A DNA stretch of 64,000 nt. Origin: Anaerospora hongkongensis. Lineage in GTDB: Bacteria; Bacillota; Negativicutes; Sporomusales; DSM-15969. The DNA is taken from NCBI RefSeq assembly GCF_004339805.1, contig NZ_SLUI01000004.1, positions 124,001-188,000 on the forward strand, given 5' to 3'. The position numbers and the translations under genes are program-made. The number at the start of each line of letters is the position of its first letter. The first letter of the stretch is position 1. The notes beneath the pieces were generated by a model. The model worked only from the letters and a program-made list of their open reading frames with translations. It was not told the DNA's origin and did not search any database. This document shows positions 1 to 8,440 of the stretch, piece by piece.

Positions 1-187
1 TCAGGCACCAATGATGCCTACTGGCGGTGTTGGTCTTGATAATGTTGGTGAATGGATTAAGGCAGGCTGCGTAGCGGTTGGTGTTGGCGGCAACCTGACC
101 GGCGGTGCTAAAAAAGGCGATTATGAGTCTATTACTGAAATTGCCAAACAGTTTATTGCCAAAATTAAAGAAGCGCGGGCTAAATAA
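1..187 (+). CDS. eda: KDPG aldolase, C-terminal end (partial)
   Basis: This is the 3' end of a gene cut by the window start; the reading frame runs from base 2 to a TAA at 185-187. The visible 61 residues begin QAPMMPTGGV and continue through VAVGVGGNL, which matches the C-terminal phosphate-binding part of 2-keto-3-deoxy-6-phosphogluconate aldolase. The family enzyme splits KDPG into pyruvate and glyceraldehyde-3-phosphate in the cytoplasm. The 2-keto-3-deoxygluconate kinase gene, which makes its substrate, follows after 41 bp, so the two are probably one operon. The catalytic lysine lies outside the window. Confidence 0.88.
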   Translation, partial: QAPMMPTGGVGLDNVGEWIKAGCVAVGVGGNLTGGAKKGDYESITEIAKQFIAKIKEARAK

Positions 188-228
188 TTTTAAGTTTATC
201 AGCTTATATTTGAGAGGAGTTTTTATCA

Positions 229-1251
229 ATGGCAAAAGTAGTTTGTTTTGGAGAAATTATGCTGCGGCTGCAGCCCCCAGGATATTCCCGTTTTGAACAG
301 GCAAGTACATTTGAGGCTGTATACGGCGGCGGCGAGGCCAATGTGTGTGTTTCATTAGCCAACTATGGCGAAGAGGCGCTTTTTGTTACGAAAGTACCGG
401 AAAATCCAATTGGCCAGACGGCTGTTAATGAAATGCGCCGGTACGGAGTCAATACCCGCTATATGGTGCGCGGCGGCGAGCGCTTAGGAATTTACTTCTG
501 TGAGAAGGGAGCTTCGCAACGGCCTTCCAAAGTAGTATATGACCGCAAGTACTCTTCCATTTCTACGGCTACCAATGCTGACTTCAACTGGAAGGAGATC
601 TTTGAAGGGGCTACCTGGTTCCACTTCACCGGCATTACTCCTGCCCTGGGTGACAGTGTGGCCGAAGCAGTTCTGGAAGCATGCAAGGCAGCAAAAGCAG
701 CAGGGCTGACTGTCAGCTGCGACCTTAACTTCCGCAAAAACTTATGGACGAGTGAAAAAGCCGGTAAGGTTATGTCTCAATATATGCAGTATGTAGATGT
801 ATGTATTGCCAATGAAGAGGATGCAGAAAAAGTATTTGGCATCAAAGCGGCTGATACTGATATTGAAGGCGGCAAGCTTAATCACGACGGTTACAAGGAT
901 GTTGCCAAGAAACTCAAAGAAAAATTTGGTTTTAAAGCAGTTGCCATTACACTGCGCGGCAGTATTTCTGCTTCCGATAACAATTGGGCAGCAATGCTCT
1001 ATAAAGACGATGAGTTTTATTTCTCCCGCAACTATGCGATCCGTATTGTCGACCGCGTTGGTGGCGGGGACTCTTTCGGCGGTGGCCTGATTTACGGCAT
1101 GCTGAATAATTACAGCAATCAGGATGCGCTGGAATTTGCCGTAGCAGCATCTTGCCTCAAGCATACCATTGAAGGTGACCACAACCATGTAACAGTGGCA
1201 GAAGTAAAAACACTGATGGCCGGTGATGGCTCAGGCCGGGTTCAACGGTAA
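229..1251 (+). CDS. kdgK: 2-keto-3-deoxygluconate kinase (PfkB family)
   Basis: A 340-residue PfkB/ribokinase-family sugar kinase. It begins MAKVVCFGEIMLRL with the N-terminal GGGEAN substrate motif near residue 35. It ends with the PfkB signature RVGGGDSFGGG, whose Asp281 is the expected catalytic base. The start is the ATG at 229, preceded by GAGAGGAG. The family member KdgK phosphorylates 2-keto-3-deoxygluconate to KDPG with ATP. Its position directly after the KDPG aldolase and upstream of kduI and kduD supports this substrate over other sugars. Length is normal for the family. Substrate identity is inferred from context rather than from a unique residue. Confidence 0.9.
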   Translation: MAKVVCFGEIMLRLQPPGYSRFEQASTFEAVYGGGEANVCVSLANYGEEALFVTKVPENPIGQTAVNEMRRYGVNTRYMVRGGERLGIYFCEKGASQRPSKVVYDRKYSSISTATNADFNWKEIFEGATWFHFTGITPALGDSVAEAVLEACKAAKAAGLTVSCDLNFRKNLWTSEKAGKVMSQYMQYVDVCIANEEDAEKVFGIKAADTDIEGGKLNHDGYKDVAKKLKEKFGFKAVAITLRGSISASDNNWAAMLYKDDEFYFSRNYAIRIVDRVGGGDSFGGGLIYGMLNNYSNQDALEFAVAASCLKHTIEGDHNHVTVAEVKTLMAGDGSGRVQR

Positions 1252-1267
1252 AAAACCCCCCCTTTTT

Positions 1268-1301
1268 TGCCGCTGGGACTTTCACGTTCCGGCGGCATTT
1301 A
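1268..1301 (+). terminator. weak hairpin after kdgK
   Basis: An imperfect inverted repeat (TGCCGC-GG against CC-GCGGCA) lies in the 76-bp gap after kdgK and is followed by only a short T-rich stretch. It may cause partial termination or stabilise the kdgK mRNA; the next gene has its own strong ribosome site. Confidence 0.35.
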
Positions 1302-1327
1302 TCTATTCAATGTGAGGAGGAGCAGAG

Positions 1328-2080
1328 ATGAAAATTGCCCGCTTTCATTATCAGGATCGCGAATTGTACGGTGCAGTTGAGGAACAGCAGGTTAAAATAA
1401 TAGAAGGCAATATTTACGGCAGCTATCGTGTTACGGAAGAAGTTTTGCCACTGGCGGACGTCCGGCTGCTGGCACCTGTGAAACCTTCCAAAGTAATCGG
1501 CGTGGGTTTAAATTACCAATCGGTTGCTAAGGATAAAGGGGTAGAGTTTCCTGCAGAACCAATTCTGTTTTTAAAGCCTCCTTCCGGAATTATTGGACCA
1601 GGAGACAGTGTTATCATACCGGAACTGGTAAAAAAACCAGTATTTGAAGTAGAACTGGCAGTGGTTATCGGTAAAACCGCGAAAAATGTTACCGAAGAAA
1701 CGGCGCTTGATTATTGCCTGGGTTACACCTTGGCTAATGACATAACCGCCAAAGACCATATGATTAAAGGGCAGCCATGGGCTAAGGGCAAATCTTTTGA
1801 TACATTTACTCCTGTGGGGCCTTACATTGTAACAGGAATAGACCCGGAGAATACCGAAATAACATTATTGCTGAATGGCGACCAAAAACAGCACAGCAGT
1901 ACTCAGGATATGATCTTCGGCGTCCGGAAGGTCATCGCTTTCATATCCCAGGTGATGACGCTGGAAGCAGGGGATTTGATCATTACGGGAACACCACTGG
2001 GCGGTGGAGACTTTGCTGCCGGTGATGTGTTTACCTTAGCCAGCCCTGCGATTGGAACCATTACGAATCCTGTACGCTAG
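1328..2080 (+). CDS. fumarylacetoacetate hydrolase (FAH) family protein
   Basis: A 250-residue protein with the FAH catalytic fold. The core begins at GVGLNY near residue 60, followed by FLKPPS, the metal-binding E-x-E in FEVELAVVIG, the aspartate in LANDIT, and the late TGTPLGGGDF. FAH-family enzymes cleave or decarboxylate beta-keto acids such as acylpyruvates, with Mg or Mn bound by the Glu/Glu/Asp triad. The ATG at 1328 has a strong GAGGAGGAG site. It sits between kdgK and a LacI regulator, and only 13 bp separates it from the regulator. The classical KDG pathway has no FAH step, so its substrate here, perhaps a diketo-deoxy sugar acid, is unknown. Confidence 0.8.
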   Translation: MKIARFHYQDRELYGAVEEQQVKIIEGNIYGSYRVTEEVLPLADVRLLAPVKPSKVIGVGLNYQSVAKDKGVEFPAEPILFLKPPSGIIGPGDSVIIPELVKKPVFEVELAVVIGKTAKNVTEETALDYCLGYTLANDITAKDHMIKGQPWAKGKSFDTFTPVGPYIVTGIDPENTEITLLLNGDQKQHSSTQDMIFGVRKVIAFISQVMTLEAGDLIITGTPLGGGDFAAGDVFTLASPAIGTITNPVR

Positions 2081-2093
2081 AACGGAGAGTCTT

Positions 2094-3101
2094 ATGCCCG
2101 TAACAATCAAAGATGTTGCAGCCCGGGCAGGGGTGTCGAAAACTACGGTGTCGCACTACCTAAATGGCCGCTATGACAGCATGAGTAAGGAAACAAAAGA
2201 GAATATTGCCCAGGTTGTCGAAGAGCTCGGCTATCGGCCGAATGCGCTGGCGCGCAGTCTAAAGCAAAAGAAAACACATACTGTGGGTGCGATTGTAGCC
2301 AATATATTAAATCCGTTCTCAACCAGTATGATTCGTGGTGTCGAGGATTATTGCAATCAGCACGGATTTAGCCTGATTTTGTGCAATGCCGATGAAGACC
2401 CTGTAAAGGAGCGGGAATATCTGGAGGTCTTAGCAGATAAGCAGGTAGATGGGCTTATCATTAATACTACCGGGCATAACAATGAACTGGTGAAAAGCTT
2501 GAATCTGCATTTGCCGGTCGTGTTGATTGACCGTAAGGTTCCGGAAATTAATACGGATACCGTAACGTCAGACAGCAGAAAGGGTGTTCAATTGATGATT
2601 GACCACCTTATCCGACAAGGACGCAGGGAAATTGCTTTTTTTACTATGCCCTGCCAGGAAGTGAGTCCCCGGCTGGAACGTGTATTTGGCTATAAGCAGG
2701 CCCTGGCTACCCATGGCATCGCCTGTAAACCGCATTTACTGGTGGAAACGGCTTTAGATGAAGCCTCCATTATAAGTGCAATTAAGACGGTGCTTGCCGC
2801 ACCTGTACCTCCTGCTGTCATTTTTGGCGCGAATAATCTGATGACGATGGCAGTTGTGAAGGCCTTAAAAAAATTAGCTGTTGCTATTCCGCAAGATATA
2901 GCGGTTGTCGGTTTTGATGACTGGGAGTGGGCGGAGCTGATTGATCCGCCGGTCACGGTTGTCAGTCAGCCTACTTATGCTATGGGGCAGGAAGCGGCTG
3001 CGCTGCTGATTAAACGGCTTAAGAGTAAAAAGAACCGCCGGAAACCGGCAGTAATTTTATTTGATCCTGAGTTGGTGGTCCGTAAATCTTGTGGTGAATA
3101 A
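2094..3101 (+). CDS. LacI-family transcriptional regulator, probable KDG/hexuronate regulator
   Basis: A 335-residue LacI-type regulator. The N-terminal helix-turn-helix is TIKDVAARAGVSKTTVSHYL at residues 3-22, followed by the hinge helix ALARSL and a periplasmic-binding-protein-like effector domain ending in DPELVVRKSC. I take the ATG at 2094 because GGAGAG lies just upstream and the HTH begins immediately; an earlier TTG would overlap the FAH gene. Gene order after eda, kdgK and the hydrolase resembles Bacillus KdgR, a LacI-family repressor of KDG metabolism. The name is not assigned because the effector pocket cannot be read from sequence alone. A strong terminator follows, closing this unit. 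Confidence 0.85.
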   Translation: MPVTIKDVAARAGVSKTTVSHYLNGRYDSMSKETKENIAQVVEELGYRPNALARSLKQKKTHTVGAIVANILNPFSTSMIRGVEDYCNQHGFSLILCNADEDPVKEREYLEVLADKQVDGLIINTTGHNNELVKSLNLHLPVVLIDRKVPEINTDTVTSDSRKGVQLMIDHLIRQGRREIAFFTMPCQEVSPRLERVFGYKQALATHGIACKPHLLVETALDEASIISAIKTVLAAPVPPAVIFGANNLMTMAVVKALKKLAVAIPQDIAVVGFDDWEWAELIDPPVTVVSQPTYAMGQEAAALLIKRLKSKKNRRKPAVILFDPELVVRKSCGE

Positions 3102-3105
3102 AGGA

Positions 3106-3140
3106 AATGCCTACAGCAATTTGCAGTAGGCATTCTTTGT
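3106..3140 (+). terminator. Rho-independent terminator after the LacI gene
   Basis: AATGCCTAC and GTAGGCATT form a 9-bp perfect stem (3106-3114 with 3126-3134) followed by a T-rich tail. It separates the eda-kdgK-FAH-LacI unit from the IclR gene. Confidence 0.8.
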
Positions 3141-3235
3141 TTGCGGAAATCACATTCTGCCTGTTGCTCTGTTATTCCGCATGGTGAAATAAGTGGGCTC
3201 TGCCGGAAGTTTCGCAGGGATTTTGCCTGTGCATG

Positions 3236-3283
3236 TGGTATAGTAGATTCACGATGATGGAATATTGTTCCGCATTGTGGAAC
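3236..3283 (+). promoter_or_regulatory. extended -10 promoter and IclR-type operator
   Basis: TGGTATAGT at 3236-3244 is an extended -10 element. Just downstream of the expected start lies TGGAATATTGTTCCG (3258-3272), close to the published IclR-family pattern TGGAA-N5-TTCCA. The TTCC is shared by a second inverted repeat, GTTCC-N7-GGAAC, ending at 3283. The pair sits 17-42 bp before the IclR start codon, suggesting autoregulation. Confidence 0.6.
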
Positions 3284-3299
3284 TTGATGTGAGGCGAAC

Positions 3300-4073
3300 A
3301 TGGAGAAAAGAAGCACAGATGTACAGTCATTACAACGGGCCTTCGATATCTTAGAAACAATTGGCAATAGCAGAAAGGGAATCACGCTGCGGGAAATCAC
3401 GGAAAAGACCGAATTGCCCAAAACAACGGTGTATCGGCTGCTGGGTAACCTGGAAAGCAGGGATTATGTTCGCTGTACGAGCGGCGGCTTTTACGAGCTT
3501 GGCTTAAAGCTGCTGATGATGAGTCAGCGGGTGGAACAGAAATTTCAGCTCAAACATGCAGCGCGCCCTATTCTCCATCAGTTAAGAGATTTCAGTGGTG
3601 AGACGGTTCATCTCGGTGTACTGGAGAATAATCGTGTAATGTACATGGATTCGGTAGAGAGCAATCATCCGGTGCGGTTAGTGGCGAGAATAGGCGCTAC
3701 GAATTCCATTCATTGTACATCACTGGGGAAAGCGTTACTGATAAACAGTGACGACAAGGCAATTGAAAAATTACTTAGTCTGCAGATTATGGAAAAGCGT
3801 ACGCCGTATACTATTACTGATCCGAAGGCTTTTCTTAGTGAAATGGCAGAAGTCCGCAGGCTTGGGTATGCTCTGGATGATCAGGAAAGTGCCGCTGATT
3901 GCCGGTGCATCGGTGCCCCGATTTATGACCACCAGGGAAAGGCAGTGGGGGCTATCAGCATATCAGGGCCGGTATCCAGATTTTCGCTGCCTGTAATTCA
4001 TAATTCCATTGCGCCCAGGCTGTTGCAGTCTACCAGACAGATTTCGCAGTTTTTAGGCCTGATTGCCGAGTAG
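3300..4073 (+). CDS. IclR-family transcriptional regulator
   Basis: A 257-residue IclR protein. The N-terminal winged helix (residues about 8-70) contains the recognition helix ELPKTTVYRLL. The C-terminal effector domain carries the family's CTSLGKALL and GAISISGP segments. The ATG at 3300 follows GAGGCG. In enterobacteria the IclR-type KdgR represses pectin and KDG genes, and here the gene stands directly upstream of kduI and kduD, so control of these genes is likely. The 5' region carries an operator-like double repeat. The cluster thus has both a LacI and an IclR regulator. The effector, probably KDG or a derivative, is inferred. Confidence 0.87.
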   Translation: MEKRSTDVQSLQRAFDILETIGNSRKGITLREITEKTELPKTTVYRLLGNLESRDYVRCTSGGFYELGLKLLMMSQRVEQKFQLKHAARPILHQLRDFSGETVHLGVLENNRVMYMDSVESNHPVRLVARIGATNSIHCTSLGKALLINSDDKAIEKLLSLQIMEKRTPYTITDPKAFLSEMAEVRRLGYALDDQESAADCRCIGAPIYDHQGKAVGAISISGPVSRFSLPVIHNSIAPRLLQSTRQISQFLGLIAE

Positions 4074-4139
4074 CTTGAGAGGCGGCAGTCAATATAAGGA
4101 GGTGAGAGGCGGCTGTTTTACCTGCTAGCGTGCGAATAA

Positions 4140-4158
4140 CCAGCTTTATCAAAGCTGG
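4140..4158 (+). promoter_or_regulatory. hairpin/operator-like repeat before kduI
   Basis: CCAGCTTT-ATC-AAAGCTGG is an 8-bp perfect inverted repeat 20 bp before the kduI ATG, just upstream of its AGGAGG site. It has no T tail, so it is not a typical terminator. It may be an operator or an mRNA 5' hairpin. Confidence 0.45.
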
Positions 4159-4178
4159 AATAATAGGAGGAAATAAAT

Positions 4179-5006
4179 ATGGATATCCGTTATGGTGCAC
4201 ATCCCGAAGATGCTAAAACGTATGATACAAGCCGGCTGCGTCAGGAATTCCTCATTCAAAATTTATTTGTGCCAGGCAAGGTTACGATGGTGTATAGTCA
4301 TGTTGACCGCATGATTACCGGTACTGCTGTTCCTGCAGAGCCGCTTGCGCTTGAAGGCGGTAAGGAAATGGGCTCGGCATTTTTCCTGGAACGACGGGAA
4401 TTGGGAGTCATTAATATTGGTGGTCCTGGAACAGTAACCGTGGATGGCAAAGAGTATAGTATGGACAAATATGACGGATTATACGTGGGCATGGGTTCCC
4501 GTGAAATTGTCTTTGCCAGCACTGATTCCGCCAATCCTGCCAAGTTCTATTTTAACAGTGCCGCTGCGCATAAAGCATACCCGACCATAAAAGTGGGTAT
4601 CACAGATGTTCAGCCTACGCGTCTGGGAACGCAGAATCAGTCAAATGACCGTACCATATATAAATATTTTCATCCCGAAGGCGTACAAAGCTGTCAGCTG
4701 GTAATGGGCATGACCGTGCTTGAACCGGGCAATATGTGGAATACAATGGCGTGTCATACGCATGAAAGAAGAATGGAAGTATATTTGTACTTTGAATTGC
4801 CAGAAGATGCAGTCGTTTTTCATTATATGGGAAAACCGGATGAAACACGGCATATTGTCATGCGCAATGAAGAGGCGGTTATTTCACCCAGCTGGTCCAT
4901 ACACTCCGGTGTTGGTACTTCCTGTTACCGCTTTATCTGGGGAATGGCTGGTGAAAACCAGACATTTAATGATATGGATGGGGTGGCAATGACATACATC
5001 AAATAA
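4179..5006 (+). CDS. kduI: 5-keto-4-deoxyuronate isomerase
   Basis: A 275-residue KduI, normal length for the family, beginning [17 protein letters not shown]. The cupin core keeps the zinc ligands: [13 protein letters not shown] supplies two His and a Glu, and SIHSGVGT supplies the last His. KduI interconverts 5-keto-4-deoxyuronate and 3-deoxy-D-glycero-2,5-hexodiulosonate in the cytoplasm, feeding KduD. The ATG at 4179 follows ATAGGAGG. kduD begins about 60 bp after kduI, so the two are almost certainly co-transcribed. This indicates growth on unsaturated oligogalacturonides or a related uronate polymer, though no lyase is in the window. Confidence 0.95.
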   Translation: MDIRYGAHPEDAKTYDTSRLRQEFLIQNLFVPGKVTMVYSHVDRMITGTAVPAEPLALEGGKEMGSAFFLERRELGVINIGGPGTVTVDGKEYSMDKYDGLYVGMGSREIVFASTDSANPAKFYFNSAAAHKAYPTIKVGITDVQPTRLGTQNQSNDRTIYKYFHPEGVQSCQLVMGMTVLEPGNMWNTMACHTHERRMEVYLYFELPEDAVVFHYMGKPDETRHIVMRNEEAVISPSWSIHSGVGTSCYRFIWGMAGENQTFNDMDGVAMTYIK

Positions 5007-5069
5007 TGGACTGTAATTCACCAGCAGGCAGCTGGATTATGGACCGGTAATGTATAGGAGGCTTGGATT

Positions 5070-5831
5070 ATCATACTAGAACAATTTTCATTAGCAGGTC
5101 GTACCGCTATTGTAACCGGAGCCAGCCGAGGCCTTGGTGAAGGAATGGCGCTTGGTCTGGCTCAGGCCGGAGCGGACGTCGTAGTTGTGGCAAGCTCGGA
5201 TAAAGTGCACGAAACGGCTGCTAACATTCGTAAGTTAGGGCGTAAGTCGGTAGCGATTCAAGCTGACCTGGGGAGTACCGAACCGATTCCCCAGATTATC
5301 AATACCACCTTGGCAGAATTCGGTAAGCTCGATATTTTAGTTAATTGTGCCGGTATTATTCGCCGCGCACCTGCAGCGGATTTCAGTGAAAAAGACTGGG
5401 ATGAGGTCATGAATATTAATCTCAAGTCCTTGTTTTTCATTTCTCAGGCTGCTGCCAGAGAAATGATGAAGCAACGGAAAGGAAAAATCATTAATATTGC
5501 CTCGCTGTTGTCGTTTCAAGGCGGAATTCTTGTTCCTTCCTATACGGCGGCTAAGTCGGGCGTTGCCGGACTGACGAAAGCGCTGGCGAATGAATGGGCC
5601 GAGCATGGAATCAATGTCAATGCAATTGCACCTGGTTATATGGCTACCGAAATGACTGATGCCTTGCAACAGGATGCTGACCGGGCAGGTTCGATTTTGG
5701 CGCGTATTCCGCAGGGACGTTGGGGGACACCGGAAGATATGCAGGGAACGGCAGTATTTCTGGCTTCCGATGCAGCCAGCTATCTGCAGGGCCAGGTAAT
5801 CGCCGTTGACGGCGGCTGGCTGGGACGCTGA
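5070..5831 (+). CDS. kduD: 2-dehydro-3-deoxy-D-gluconate 5-dehydrogenase, non-AUG start
   Basis: A short-chain dehydrogenase. From the ATC at 5070 it is 253 residues, the same length I recall for E. coli KduD, and reads (M)ILEQFSLAGRTAIVTG, in register with the E. coli N-terminus MILSAFSL. It has TGASRGLGEG for NAD binding, NCAG, the serine in ASLLSFQGG, and catalytic YTAAK. An in-frame TAG at 5055 rules out any ATG, GTG or TTG upstream of the Rossmann strand. The first ATG (5145) would delete the nucleotide-binding loop. AGGAGG at 5056-5061 is placed correctly for ATC 5070 (or ATT 5067). The enzyme reduces 3-deoxy-hexodiulosonate to KDG, the KdgK substrate. Confidence 0.9.
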   Translation: MILEQFSLAGRTAIVTGASRGLGEGMALGLAQAGADVVVVASSDKVHETAANIRKLGRKSVAIQADLGSTEPIPQIINTTLAEFGKLDILVNCAGIIRRAPAADFSEKDWDEVMNINLKSLFFISQAAAREMMKQRKGKIINIASLLSFQGGILVPSYTAAKSGVAGLTKALANEWAEHGINVNAIAPGYMATEMTDALQQDADRAGSILARIPQGRWGTPEDMQGTAVFLASDAASYLQGQVIAVDGGWLGR

Positions 5832-5854
5832 TTGAGAAATTCCCCGGTATCAGA

Positions 5855-5897
5855 GACAAAGGGGCTTTCCCATAGGGGAAAGCTCTTTTGTCTTTTT
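5855..5897 (+). terminator. Rho-independent terminator after kduD
   Basis: A long stem (GACAAAGGGGCTTTCCC paired with GGGGAAAGCTCTTTTGTC, triloop ATA) ends in a T-rich tail. It closes the kduI-kduD unit. Confidence 0.85.
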
Positions 5898-5914
5898 CAT
5901 TTATATTATGTTGG

Positions 5915-5944
5915 TTGACAAAGAGTTTTGCCGCGAACTATAAT
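5915..5944 (+). promoter_or_regulatory. sigma-A promoter for the DUF815 ATPase gene
   Basis: Consensus TTGACA (5915-5920), 18-bp spacer and consensus TATAAT (5939-5944), about 60 bp before the ATG at 6008. Confidence 0.85.
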
Positions 5945-6007
5945 GTGGATATGGATTTTGTAACAAAAGGCCGAATGGTACACTTTTGATTGATTGGAGG
6001 TCGAGTG

Positions 6008-7267
6008 ATGCAGGACAAATGTAGTTTTGGAGAAATACAGAATCTGCTTGTCTATCGTAACTTACTTGCAGATAAGCTGGTTAGCACCATGCAACATGTG
6101 CTGAACAGCAACGGAGAAGACAAGCTGCTGTATGAGGTGTATGCCGGCCTGATTGAAGAAGCTGAGAAACATGGCCTGCAAGGAGATCTCTGGAAAAGCT
6201 ATTTAGTGTATTTAATTTCCCGTGATGAAAATGTATTTAGTACAACGGTGGAAAAACGAAACGGTCAGATCGGTACCGGGCTGAGACGTGCCGTTATGCA
6301 TGATTTGGCAATTATACGACGGTTGCTGCAGCTTAATAATGCTGAAATGCGGGACAGCGTGCTTGTTGGCGATTTTACGCCAACTGAAGCGGTAGAAAAA
6401 GATCAGAACGGAGCGGCACTGCTCGAGCTTTTTGCTGTGCAAGCTGATCAGGAGTATTCCCTTGATCAGCTGGTTGATAAACTGATTGCTTATTATCTGC
6501 AGCACGGCTGCGGTAGTGTGGCCGGTTATGCGGCCTTTCGCTGGGATGATGCAACCGGGCTGGTAGGGATTAAAGACCGCGACCGGATCAAACTGGATGA
6601 TCTGGTCGGTTATGAAAAGCAAAAACAGGTGCTGGTAAGAAATACCGAAGCTTTTCTGGCTAATAAGCCGGCTAATAATGTGCTGCTGGTTGGAGCGAGA
6701 GGGACTGGAAAATCCTCCTCGGTAAAAGCGCTTGTCAATTGTTATTGGAAAGAAGGCCTCAGACTGGTTGAGGTACAGCGGCACCAGTTTCAGTCTTTGC
6801 ATAAGATCATCAGCGAGCTTCGGGGACGGAGTCAGCGGTTTATCGTCTTTCTTGATGATCTCTCGTTTGAAGAATCAGAGACCGAGTATAAGTTTTTAAA
6901 ATCGGTTATCGAAGGAAGTCTGGAGTCGCGGCCGGATAATGTGTTGCTATATGCCACCTCCAACCGGCGCCATCTCATCCGCGAAAGCTGGTCCGACCGG
7001 GCTGATGCCCAAGACGTCCACTCGGCTGATTCGGTACATGAAAAAATTTCACTATCTGATCGCTTTGGTATTACGCTGACCTATCAGGCACCGGATCAGA
7101 AAGATTATCTGCATATTGTAGAAACACTGGCGAAACAGCACTCGATTAATCTGCCGGCCGCCGAGCTTAAACAGCAGGCCTTGCGCTGGGAACTATCACA
7201 CTCGGGCCGGTCCGGCAGGGTCGCTCAGCAGTTTGTAAAACATATTATCGGTAGTAACTTAAGTTAA
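6008..7267 (+). CDS. AAA+ ATPase of the DUF815 family
   Basis: A 419-residue cytoplasmic protein. The N-terminal half is poorly conserved. The C-terminal half is an AAA+ module, with Walker A GARGTGKSS near residues 229-237 and Walker B FIVFLDDLSFE near 278-288, followed by the sensor-like YATSNRRHLI. These features and the order of segments match DUF815, a widespread family whose function is not established. The ATG at 6008 has GGAGG at 5996-6000. It is driven by a consensus promoter and is followed by ilvC after 35 bp without a terminator, so read-through into ilvC is likely. I infer only ATP hydrolysis, not a pathway. Confidence 0.8.
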   Translation: MQDKCSFGEIQNLLVYRNLLADKLVSTMQHVLNSNGEDKLLYEVYAGLIEEAEKHGLQGDLWKSYLVYLISRDENVFSTTVEKRNGQIGTGLRRAVMHDLAIIRRLLQLNNAEMRDSVLVGDFTPTEAVEKDQNGAALLELFAVQADQEYSLDQLVDKLIAYYLQHGCGSVAGYAAFRWDDATGLVGIKDRDRIKLDDLVGYEKQKQVLVRNTEAFLANKPANNVLLVGARGTGKSSSVKALVNCYWKEGLRLVEVQRHQFQSLHKIISELRGRSQRFIVFLDDLSFEESETEYKFLKSVIEGSLESRPDNVLLYATSNRRHLIRESWSDRADAQDVHSADSVHEKISLSDRFGITLTYQAPDQKDYLHIVETLAKQHSINLPAAELKQQALRWELSHSGRSGRVAQQFVKHIIGSNLS

Positions 7268-7287
7268 CTATAAAGGGTTTATTTTGA

Positions 7288-8295
<1,008 letters not shown>

Positions 8296-8305
8296 TCTTA
8301 GTAAC

Positions 8306-8352
8306 AGAGGCAGCACCGGATTACTTTTGTCCGGGGCTGCCTCTAAATTATT
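8306..8352 (+). terminator. terminator after ilvC
   Basis: AGAGGCAGC (8306-8314) pairs with GCTGCCTCT (8336-8344), with an inner CCGGA/TCCGG extension. The tail is AT-rich rather than pure T. Confidence 0.65.
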
Positions 8353-8394
8353 GTATTGGCGTACAGTACAAGAGCCGTGGAAAGCATCAGAAAG

Positions 8395-8403
8395 TGGTAT
8401 AAT
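8395..8403 (+). promoter_or_regulatory. extended -10 promoter for ubiE/menG
   Basis: TGGTATAAT is a consensus extended -10 element. Transcription would begin near 8410. That places the ATG at 8411 at the extreme 5' end and supports initiation at the TTG at 8441. Confidence 0.65.
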
Positions 8404-8440
8404 GAAGTGAATGCCAGCAACAGGAATAGGAGGAATTTCC

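Noticed and set aside
742..1188. 148-codon minus-strand frame
   Set aside because: Antisense to kdgK, with no ribosome site and no domain.
2975..3421. 148-codon minus-strand frame across the LacI/IclR junction
   Set aside because: It crosses a terminator and an operator and overlaps two well-supported genes.
4096..4125. leader peptide after the AAGGAGGT at 4096-4103 before kduI
   Set aside because: The only candidate start (GTG) overlaps the ribosome site and would give eight residues, which is too weak to call.
6212..6802. 196-codon minus-strand frame
   Set aside because: Antisense to the DUF815 ATPase gene and without motifs.
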